Shown here: positions 35,768 to 42,240 of the stretch, one piece after another | How positions within the stretch are numbered: the stretch's first letter is position 1 | Layout of the letters: each line of letters begins with the position of its first letter | Assembly: GCF_001955535.1 (NCBI RefSeq) | Contig: NZ_MPVN01000001.1 | Coordinates: 1,488,001 to 1,552,000 of the forward strand | Reading direction: 5' to 3' | Length of the DNA: 64,000 bases | Origin: Paenibacillus sp. FSL H7-0326 | Lineage (GTDB): Bacteria; Bacillota; Bacilli; Paenibacillales; Paenibacillaceae | The notes under the pieces: model-generated | The model's database searches: none | Seen by the model: the letters and a program-made list of their open reading frames with translations, nothing else | What the model was told of the DNA's origin: nothing | Position numbers and translations under genes: made by a program

Positions 35768-35839
35768 TGACCCGTAGGGGATTCGAACCCCTGTTACCTC
35801 CGTGAAAGGGAGGTGTCTTAACCCCTTGACCAACGGGCC
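35768..35839 (-). tRNA. tRNA-Glu (anticodon TTC)
   Basis: 72 nt without encoded CCA; acceptor GGCCCGT/ACGGGTC, anticodon stem CCTCC/GGAGG with loop CTTTCAC. Confidence 0.95.
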
Positions 35840-35873
35840 TTATTTTTTTCGATCGCTCATTGGCGACTTTTAG

Positions 35874-35903
35874 AGTATATCAAATTTAATAAGTATTTGA
35901 CAA
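35874..35903 (-). promoter_or_regulatory. Promoter of the tRNA-Glu-Lys-Leu cluster
   Basis: Minus strand TTGTCA (35898-35903), 18 bp spacer, TATACT (35874-35879). Confidence 0.7.
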
Positions 35904-36078
35904 GCCCTTTTTTTAAAAAAATATAAACAAGTTTATAACCCTGATTGACTACCATATTTAACCAAAATAACGTAGATTGATGCACAATTACATGCTGTTC
36001 AATCTATTTAGGTTGCATAATTGCTTATTTTGACTTATGATGACTTATATTGATGCATCAACGTAAGGGGGTTTCCGC

Positions 36079-36855
36079 TTGTATCAGGAAGAACGCATGC
36101 AGCTTATCATGGACCATCTGGCCAATTCAGGTCGAATCTCTATAGAAGAAATCTGCTCGATCTTTGAAGTGTCCAGGGATACAGCAAGACGAGATCTGAT
36201 CAAGCTTGAAGATCAGGATCTCATTGTACGCACCAGAGGCGGCGCACTACTCCCCTCCCCCATTCAGGAATTTAAAAATTATAAAGATCGTTTGACTACC
36301 GTCTCGAATGAGAAAAAGGCGATCGGTCGTTTGGCGGCTGCTCTCGTTCGCAAGGGAGATCGCATTATTCTGGACTCTTCAACCACCGTTCAGGCCTGCG
36401 CCGAATATTTACACCCGCAAGATTGCACGGTGATTACGAACTCCATTAACTCGGCAGACCTGCTGTCAGATAAAGATTCGATTCAAATCAGGCTCTTGGG
36501 AGGAATATTGCACAAGGAGCATCGCTACGTCTATGGCGCTTCCGTCATTGATACCTTATCCAACTATCATGTCGAGAAGGCTTTTATTGGTGTAGGTGGA
36601 GTGACGACCGATGGGCTTAGCTCGGATGATGAAGAAGGCAAGGTAAAGTTCAAGATGATGGAACAAGCCGATACCGTCATTGTGCTCGCGGATCACTCGA
36701 AGTTCGGGCGTAACTATTTTTACCGATTTGCAGATTGGAGCATGGTCGACATCATGATTACAGATCGTTCTCCAGATAAAGAAATGCTGGATTTCTTGAA
36801 AAAGAATCAAGTTGAAGTGTTAATTCCCGACGACGATCAGGAGGTTACCCTATGA
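36079..36855 (+). CDS. DeoR-family transcriptional regulator
   Basis: 258 residues. N-terminal DeoR HTH (RMQLIMDHLANSGRISIEEICSIFEVSRDTARRDL) followed by the DeoRC sensor domain, which has the sugar-phosphate isomerase fold (ILDSSTTVQACAEYL, TNSINSADLL, AFIGVGGVTTDGLSS). TTG at 36079 follows AAGGGGG. The stop overlaps the start of the HAD-IIB gene in an ATGA junction, so both form an operon. The ligand is probably a sugar phosphate (family knowledge). Confidence 0.93.
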   Translation: MYQEERMQLIMDHLANSGRISIEEICSIFEVSRDTARRDLIKLEDQDLIVRTRGGALLPSPIQEFKNYKDRLTTVSNEKKAIGRLAAALVRKGDRIILDSSTTVQACAEYLHPQDCTVITNSINSADLLSDKDSIQIRLLGGILHKEHRYVYGASVIDTLSNYHVEKAFIGVGGVTTDGLSSDDEEGKVKFKMMEQADTVIVLADHSKFGRNYFYRFADWSMVDIMITDRSPDKEMLDFLKKNQVEVLIPDDDQEVTL

Positions 36856-37733
36856 TTAAGCTCATTGCTATAGATTTGGACGGAACACTGCTAAACAGTG
36901 ACAGTAAGATTAGTGAAGAAAATGCAAACGCCATCCGCAAAGCCCAAAGCCTGGGCGTACACGTTACGATTGCTACAGGTCGAGCTCATGCTGACGTTAA
37001 GGCGATATGTGCAGAAGCCGGAATTAACACGCCGGTGATCGGGGCAAATGGAGCGACAACGCATGATGAGAATTCAAACCGAGTGGAGTCCATTCCAATG
37101 GATAGAAATACAGCTATGTCCGTACTGGAATGGCTTGATCAAAACCAATTTTATTATGAGGTCCTTACCGACCGGGCGATTTATTCGCCAAATGAAGGCC
37201 ATCAGCTCATGTCTATAGAAATTGACCGTGCCTTAAGCGCGAATCCGGAAGAGAGCCTGGACCGCCTGCTTCGTATGGCAGAGAAGCAATATGAACAAAC
37301 CGGAATTGTGCGAATCCCTTCCTATCGCAGCATTCCGCAGGATGCGGAAATATACAATATCTTGTCTCTATCCTTTGATAAGCAGAAGCTTGAGCTCGGA
37401 CGCGCGAGATTCCGGAACAATCCGGAGGTAACCATGGTCATTTCTGCAGATCACAATTTTGAAGTTGAGCATCCGGATGCATCTAAAGGAAATGCACTGA
37501 GCAAACTGGCTGCAAGGCTCGGCATATCACTCGAGCATACGATGGCGATTGGAGACAGCAATAATGATGTATCCATGCTTACCCTTGCCGGAACCTCTGT
37601 CGCGATGGGCAATGCACATCCAGATATTCAGGCTATTGCCAAAGAGGTTACGCTTACCAATATTGAGAATGGCGTTGCGTACGCTATTGAACGTAAGCTG
37701 GCAGGCCTGAATTTGGAGCCCTCTTTAACTTAA
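36852..37733 (+). CDS. Cof-type HAD-IIB sugar-phosphate phosphatase
   Basis: 293 residues. Motif I IAIDLDGTLLNSD, motif II VTIATGRA, motif III Lys in HPDASKGNALSKL and motif IV MAIGDSNNDVSML are complete; a long C2B cap lies between. Such enzymes dephosphorylate sugar phosphates or FMN-like compounds in the cytoplasm. It is translationally coupled to the DeoR regulator, suggesting its substrate also serves as regulator ligand (inference). Confidence 0.93.
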   Translation: MIKLIAIDLDGTLLNSDSKISEENANAIRKAQSLGVHVTIATGRAHADVKAICAEAGINTPVIGANGATTHDENSNRVESIPMDRNTAMSVLEWLDQNQFYYEVLTDRAIYSPNEGHQLMSIEIDRALSANPEESLDRLLRMAEKQYEQTGIVRIPSYRSIPQDAEIYNILSLSFDKQKLELGRARFRNNPEVTMVISADHNFEVEHPDASKGNALSKLAARLGISLEHTMAIGDSNNDVSMLTLAGTSVAMGNAHPDIQAIAKEVTLTNIENGVAYAIERKLAGLNLEPSLT

Positions 37734-37762
37734 TTTTTGTGAATGCTGTAAGTAGATTCTGC

Positions 37763-37833
37763 CTTTTATGTCCTATGAAGCAAAAAAAAAGCCCTCGCGG
37801 GCTTTTTTTGTTATATCGGACGGAGAGAGGGAT
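37763..37833 (-). repeat. Tandem repeat copy B of the tRNA-Ser tail and terminator
   Basis: Matches copy A (37912-37983) with few differences: CTTTTATG at one end, the GCCCTCGCGGGC hairpin in the middle and CGGAGAGAGGGAT at the other. Here the tRNA part is only the last dozen bases of tRNA-Ser. Confidence 0.65.
37782..37809 (+). terminator. Terminator after the HAD-IIB gene (bidirectional)
   Basis: AGCCC-TCGC-GGGCT with seven T on the plus strand and eight on the minus strand. Confidence 0.85.
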
Positions 37834-37911
37834 ACTCTCCTTCGGTCGAGACTGCGATGTAATCCTTCCGAAGCTTATGCTCCGACGAACCCTTATGGGT
37901 TCTCATCCCAT

Positions 37912-37983
37912 CTTTTATGTTCCATAAAGCAAAAAAAGCCCTCGCGGGCTTTCTTTGCTTTATGGAACGGAGAGAGAGGGATT
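37912..37983 (-). repeat. Tandem repeat copy A: tRNA-Ser 3' end plus terminator
   Basis: Contains the tRNA-Ser 3' end and a long hairpin in which TTCCATAAAGCAAA pairs with its complement around GCCC/GGGC, the terminator of the tRNA-Asn-Ser pair. Repeated as copy B about 150 bp away. Confidence 0.65.
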
Positions 37984-38057
37984 CGAACCCTCGCACCGCT
38001 TACGCAGTCTAACCCCTTAGCAGAGGGTCCCCTTATAGCCACTTGGGTATCTCTCCA
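37969..38057 (-). tRNA. tRNA-Ser (anticodon GCT)
   Basis: 89-nt class II tRNA; acceptor GGAGAGA/TCTCTCC, anticodon loop CTGCTAA, long variable arm. No encoded CCA. Confidence 0.95.
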
Positions 38058-38058
38058 T

Positions 38059-38133
38059 GGCTCCCCGAACAGGACTCGAACCTGTGACAACTCGATTAAC
38101 AGTCGAGTGCTCTACCAACTGAGCTATCAGGGA
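38059..38133 (-). tRNA. tRNA-Asn (anticodon GTT)
   Basis: 75 nt with encoded CCA; anticodon stem CTCGA/TCGAG with loop CTGTTAA. One base separates it from tRNA-Ser, so both are co-transcribed. Confidence 0.95.
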
Positions 38134-38176
38134 ACGTCAGCTGTAATTAATAATTTATCAAAAGTTTAGACGAGAG

Positions 38177-38647
38177 TCAAGCCTTCGTCAGCTCTGTTAT
38201 TTTGAGTCTGCCGCTGCAGCGTCCACAGCGATATTTGCGCACATCTACTTTACGCTTACGCTTGTACACCTGTGAGCAGCTCTGACAGATCAGCTCATAT
38301 TTATAGGGGAGTGATCTGCGAGCTTTTCCACCAGGCAAGCCCTGGCAGTACCTGCTCCCTCCTACCTGAGCTAACAGCTGCTTGAATTCCGGATCACGAT
38401 GCTTATAGCCTCTTCCGCGTATATGCAAATGATAATGGCATAGCTCATGTTTAATGATCTTCTCTACCTCATCCGCTCCGTACACCGCTAACTGATGCGG
38501 ATTAATCTCAATACGATGGCTACGAAGCATATATCTGCCGCCTGTTGTCGTCAAACGTTTGTTAAAGACAGCCTCATGGCGAAAAGGTACACCGAAGCTA
38601 TCCATGGATATCCGTTCTATCCAAGCCTGTAATTCTTCGTTTGTCAT
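38177..38647 (-). CDS. sprT: SprT-family zinc metalloprotease-like protein
   Basis: About 156 residues. The metalloprotease signature KIIKHELCHYHLH (HExxH-like, HELCH) is in the middle, and a C-terminal zinc ribbon has LICQSCSQVYKRKRK and KYRCGRCSGRL. Length and order match bacterial SprT (YdcK in Bacillus). ATG at 38647 (MTNEELQAW) is the conserved start; a GTG at 38656 is an alternative. The gene lies in the sprT-cmpA-tex block known from Bacillus subtilis. Cellular role in bacteria is not settled. Confidence 0.9.
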   Translation of the reverse strand: MTNEELQAWIERISMDSFGVPFRHEAVFNKRLTTTGGRYMLRSHRIEINPHQLAVYGADEVEKIIKHELCHYHLHIRGRGYKHRDPEFKQLLAQVGGSRYCQGLPGGKARRSLPYKYELICQSCSQVYKRKRKVDVRKYRCGRCSGRLKITELTKA

Positions 38648-38766
38648 TAGATTCACACTTCTTCAGCTCACTTCCGTGCATTGTTTCTACTTGATTGTAA
38701 CTATACCTTGGGATACACTGTCAAGGAACGTTTAAGAACGACGACCAAAAGGGGAGAATCATCGTT

Positions 38767-39123
38767 ATGTCCAAGATGCGCTATATCATTATGCAGCATG
38801 CTGCTGGTCAGCTCGAATTTGTTGAAATGCCATCTGATTATGCCTATCAGCTCAGTGCTCTGAATCTGCGTCTCCACAAAGAGATCAGCAAGCTTACAGC
38901 AGATGTGGTTCCAACCTTACCAAGGGCCATTGCTGAATGCGATCAGCTGGATTTGCTCGAAGAGCAATACGCCATCACAGGCGGTCTTGATTATATTAAC
39001 CAGCTGGAACGATCCTTTGCTTCTGTCAAAGAGGAGCACTACCCACTAGTTGCCCTGTTAACAGAGATTCGCGCCCTTCAGGCCCAGCTCGAACAATGGT
39101 ATGAGGAAGAAGAACTCATCTAA
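38767..39123 (+). CDS. Unrecognised 118-aa protein
   Basis: Not recognised. It begins MSKMRYIIMQHAAGQLEFVEMPSDYAYQL and is mostly helical, acidic at the C-terminus (QWYEEEELI), with no signal peptide, membrane segment or cysteine motif. The length and even codon use, and a clear ribosome binding region (GGGGAG about 9 bp before the ATG), support a real gene. It sits between sprT and cmpA, where Bacillus subtilis has no equivalent. It is followed by a long hairpin. Function unknown. Confidence 0.7.
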   Translation: MSKMRYIIMQHAAGQLEFVEMPSDYAYQLSALNLRLHKEISKLTADVVPTLPRAIAECDQLDLLEEQYAITGGLDYINQLERSFASVKEEHYPLVALLTEIRALQAQLEQWYEEEELI

Positions 39124-39150
39124 TTAACTCCTCCTGAATTAGAAATGACA

Positions 39151-39225
39151 AAATAACCGTTCTGCAGATCAAACTAAAGAAATGACGAATGTCTTCTTTA
39201 GCCGATCTGTCCAGAACGGTTATTT
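39151..39225 (+). terminator. Long three-tier hairpin between the 118-aa gene and cmpA
   Basis: Successive arms AAATAACCGTTCT, AGATC, CTAAAGAA and GAC pair with their complements in order around the loop GAAT, about 75 nt. T-richness after it is modest (TTTGATG), so it may be a terminator or a structured cmpA leader. Confidence 0.6.
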
Positions 39226-39302
39226 GATGTAGACCTGCACTAATCGGGCGTTTCCCCCATATGCTAACGTACAGATGTTAACGGGTGTTAGGAGGGATTC
39301 CC

Positions 39303-39449
39303 TTGCCACAGTGGCTGAGTAACCAACTTATGCGTGCATTTCACAAAAAGGACAGTCGTCAAATCAAGCTCTTGAACGAATGCTGGTTCTTCTATCGCAA
39401 TCGTCCGGGCAATACTGGCGGAATAGAGGCCAATGATTCCAGACTATAG
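39303..39449 (+). CDS. cmpA: Cortex morphogenetic protein CmpA (48 aa)
   Basis: A short frame missed by ordinary length cut-offs. TTG at 39303 follows a perfect AGGAGGG by 6 bp. The protein begins MPQWLSNQLMRAFHKKDSRQ and continues IKLLNECWFFYRNRPG, matching the CmpA pattern (MPxWLxxQMQRAFxxKDxxQIKxLNQCWYFYR). In Bacillus subtilis CmpA controls spore cortex assembly as an adaptor for ClpXP-mediated SpoIVA turnover and lies between tex (ydcI) and ydcK. The position here between tex and sprT agrees. The C-terminal ten residues are extra compared with the 37-residue Bacillus protein. Confidence 0.88.
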   Translation: MPQWLSNQLMRAFHKKDSRQIKLLNECWFFYRNRPGNTGGIEANDSRL

Positions 39450-39460
39450 TAATCCATCTA

Positions 39461-39506
39461 CAGCCGATTGTGCTTCTCTTTGCTCTCAGCGCATCGGCTG
39501 CTTTTT
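39461..39506 (+). terminator. Terminator of cmpA
   Basis: CAGCCGAT (39461-39468) pairs with ATCGGCTG (39493-39500), then CTTTTT. Located between convergent cmpA and tex. Confidence 0.8.
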
Positions 39507-39521
39507 AACTTAAATGTCCAT

Positions 39522-41729
39522 TTAAGCTTTATTCGGGTTCTTCATTGTCAGTGCAACTCGGCCTTTCTTCAGCTCGACACTAAGTACCCACACCGTCACA
39601 TTATCCCCTACAGAAACGACATCCATCGGGTGCTTCACAAAGCCTTCACTCATCTGCGAGATGTGGACAAGCCCATCACTCTTAATTCCAATATCCACAA
39701 AAGCGCCGAAGTCGATAACATTCCGTACGGTTCCCTGCAGCTCCATACCCGCTTCCAGATCCTCAATCTTAAGCACATCGGTACGGAAGATTGGCAGCGG
39801 CAGCTCGTCCCGCGGATCGCGGCCCGGACGCTGCAGACTATCGATAATATCACGTAGTGTAGGCACACCCACCTCTAACTTGCCTGCAAGCTCTTCGATC
39901 CGCTGCTCATCGAGCATCTGCGCAAGCTCTTGGCTGCCGAGCTTGTCCAGATCCACCTTCAGCTCTTGGAAGAGCCGATCCACAACAGCATAGGATTCCG
40001 GATGGATTGCAGTGCGGTCCAGCGGATTCACTCCTTCAGAGATACGCATGAAGCCTGCACATTGCTCGAAGGTCTTCGCTCCTAAACGAGGGACTTTTTG
40101 CAGCTCCTTGCGTGTAGTGAATTTGCCGTTCTCCTCACGGTACTTCACAATGTTTTTGGCAATCGTTGCATTAACGCCTGCCACATACGACAGCAAGGAA
40201 GGAGAAGCGGTATTCACATCTACCCCTACATGGTTAACCGCGGATTCAACCACGGCCTTCAAGCTGTCCTCCAAATGCTTCTGAGAGACGTCGTGCTGAT
40301 ACTGGCCTACTCCAATGGCTTTGGGATCGATCTTGACGAGCTCTGCAAGCGGATCCTGTACACGGCGGGCAATCGAGGCAGCACTCCGCTCTGCTACATC
40401 CAGGTCAGGGAATTCCTCTTGAGCCAGCTTGGAAGCAGAATACACACTGGCACCTGCCTCGTTAACGATCAGATAAGCGAGTGACTTGGCTTCAAGCTCT
40501 TGAATGACCTCGGCCACGAACTGTTCTGTCTCGCGCGAAGCCGTTCCGTTACCAATTACAATCAGCTCAATATCATACTTGTGGATCAGCTCGTTAAATT
40601 TCTCTTTTGCTGCCTGCTTCTTATTGTTAGGCGGTGTTGGATAAGTCACAGCCACCTCCAGCAATTTACCCGTATCATCCACAACCGCAAGCTTACAGCC
40701 TGTACGGTAGGCAGGATCGACTCCCAGCACCCGCTTACCTTTGATCGGCGGCTGCAGTAGCAGACTGCGCAGGTTACCAGAGAAGATCGAGATCGCCTGG
40801 TTCTCCCCTTTTTCCGTAAGCTCGGCTCTGACCTCGCGCTCGATGGAAGGAGCAATCAGACGCTTATAGGCATCCTCAATTACGAACCGCATTTGCTCCT
40901 CAACGACCGAAGAAGGCTTCAGAATCTGGCGTCCAATATAGTTATGAACCGGTTCTGCATTCACATCGAGCCCGATCTTAAGAATATTTTCCCGCTCTCC
41001 CCGATTGATCGCCAGGATGCGGTGTGGCGGCATTTTTTTGGCCAGCTCACGGTAGCTGTAATAGTTCTCATACACGGATTCCACTTCAGCATCCTTCGCC
41101 TCGGAAGTGAGCACTCCATGGTCCAGCGTATAACGGCGAACCCATTTGCGAATTTCTGCATCGTCTGCAATATTTTCCGCAAGAATATCCAGGGCTCCTG
41201 CTAGTGCAGCTTCTGCACTCTCTACACCCAGCTCCTCATTCACATAGCTTGCTGCCTCTTCAAGCACATTTCCGTTCTTGGGCTGATTCCAGATCCATTC
41301 GGACAAGGGCTCAAGGCCTCTCTCCTTGGCAACGCTGGCACGGGTTTTTCTTTTTTGACGATAAGGCCGGTACAGGTCCTCTACCTCTTGAAGCTTCACT
41401 GCCTCGGTAATGGCTGCTGTAAGTTCTGGTGTAAGCTTACCCTGCTCATCAATAATCCGGATAACTTCTACCTTGCGATCCTCCAGATTGCGCAGATACA
41501 GGGTACGCTCTTCAATAAGACGCAATACGTTCTCATCCAGTTCACCGGTCATTTCCTTACGATATCGTGCGATGAAGGGTATCGTATTTCCTTCGTTCAG
41601 GAGGCCGACCGTCGTTCTAACCTGCTTGATTGTAAGCGACAGCTCCTTAGCCACTTGCTTCACAATTCGCTCTTCACGCTCTTGTTTTACTTGTTCTTCG
41701 TTAACTTCCATTGTCGTTGATTCCGTCAA
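39522..41729 (-). CDS. tex: Tex-family RNA-binding transcription accessory protein
   Basis: 735 residues with the full Tex layout: N-terminal helical domains (NTIPFIARYRKEMTGELDE), a YqgF/RNase H-like domain (RVLGVDPAYRTGCKLAVVD, about 330-460), tandem helix-hairpin-helix motifs (SPSLLSYVAGVNATIAKNIV, about 500-560) and a C-terminal S1 domain (GTVRNVIDFGAFVDIGIKSD, about 650-725). Tex binds RNA and associates with transcription. TTG at 41729 with AGAGGG upstream is the preferred start. Convergent with cmpA, whose terminator lies between. Confidence 0.96.
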   Translation of the reverse strand: MTESTTMEVNEEQVKQEREERIVKQVAKELSLTIKQVRTTVGLLNEGNTIPFIARYRKEMTGELDENVLRLIEERTLYLRNLEDRKVEVIRIIDEQGKLTPELTAAITEAVKLQEVEDLYRPYRQKRKTRASVAKERGLEPLSEWIWNQPKNGNVLEEAASYVNEELGVESAEAALAGALDILAENIADDAEIRKWVRRYTLDHGVLTSEAKDAEVESVYENYYSYRELAKKMPPHRILAINRGERENILKIGLDVNAEPVHNYIGRQILKPSSVVEEQMRFVIEDAYKRLIAPSIEREVRAELTEKGENQAISIFSGNLRSLLLQPPIKGKRVLGVDPAYRTGCKLAVVDDTGKLLEVAVTYPTPPNNKKQAAKEKFNELIHKYDIELIVIGNGTASRETEQFVAEVIQELEAKSLAYLIVNEAGASVYSASKLAQEEFPDLDVAERSAASIARRVQDPLAELVKIDPKAIGVGQYQHDVSQKHLEDSLKAVVESAVNHVGVDVNTASPSLLSYVAGVNATIAKNIVKYREENGKFTTRKELQKVPRLGAKTFEQCAGFMRISEGVNPLDRTAIHPESYAVVDRLFQELKVDLDKLGSQELAQMLDEQRIEELAGKLEVGVPTLRDIIDSLQRPGRDPRDELPLPIFRTDVLKIEDLEAGMELQGTVRNVIDFGAFVDIGIKSDGLVHISQMSEGFVKHPMDVVSVGDNVTVWVLSVELKKGRVALTMKNPNKA

Positions 41730-41773
41730 AAAAATCCCTCTTTCCTGTAGGAATTACCTGGGGCGATCTTGAG

Positions 41774-41971
41774 TTGGAGGCGCTAGAGCAAACTACGAAG
41801 CTTAATGCTGCGCCTGTGAGTATGGTCTTCCAATCGCTGTTGTTCTTAGAGTTATACGATTTAATAAGACCTGATAAGGTTCAACTCTAAGAACAAAGGC
41901 GAACGCATTCGCTTCTCCAGTCCATTCTCACCTGCTCCGCAGCGCTCCGTTAATGCTGATGCATCCTCCAA
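41774..41971. repeat. Long imperfect inverted repeat, possible MITE/REP-like element
   Basis: About 200 bp without a gene. TTGGAGG at the left end is inverted at the right end (CCTCCAA); GTGAGTATGG mirrors CCATTCTCAC; and the centre has a perfect 12-bp pair GTTCTTAGAGTT (41842-41853) / AACTCTAAGAAC (41883-41894). A direct repeat TTAATGCTG occurs in both flanks. The RNA or DNA could fold into one long cruciform. Confidence 0.6.
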
Positions 41972-42179
41972 AAAAATATCGCACCCTCCAATTTTTCTTT
42001 TTTATATACTGCACATATTTTTTAGGTTAGTAGAAGTCGGTTTGTGCTCCGCTTCATTCTCTTTATTTTTCGGTTTAAAATGATTATTTTATCATCCGTT
42101 AATGAATGATGATACTTTATTATCACAGAACTTGACCTTAATTTCCACATCTGACCTGCTTTCCACCCCTTTTCAGGAC
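41972..42179. other. AT-rich intergenic region without visible gene
   Basis: AT-rich, with short dyads (for example around AATGATTATTTTATCATCCGTT) but no frame with a ribosome binding site. It presumably holds nothing beyond spacer before the GH36 terminator. Confidence 0.4.
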
Positions 42180-42225
42180 AAAAAAAGACCGTTTCGGCCC
42201 ACTTCAGTTATGGCCAAAACGGTCT
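42180..42225 (-). terminator. Terminator of the GH36 gene
   Basis: GACCGTTT/AAACGGTC with inner GGCC/GGCC pairing; seven T on the minus strand. Confidence 0.88.
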
Positions 42226-42240
42226 GACTTTATATTAAAT

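Noticed and set aside
37768..38169. A 133-codon plus-strand frame across the tRNA-Ser/tRNA-Asn genes
   Set aside because: It translates the antisense of two tRNAs and the repeated terminator; the well-known spurious pattern PNRTRTCDNSINSRVLYQLSY comes from tRNA sequence.
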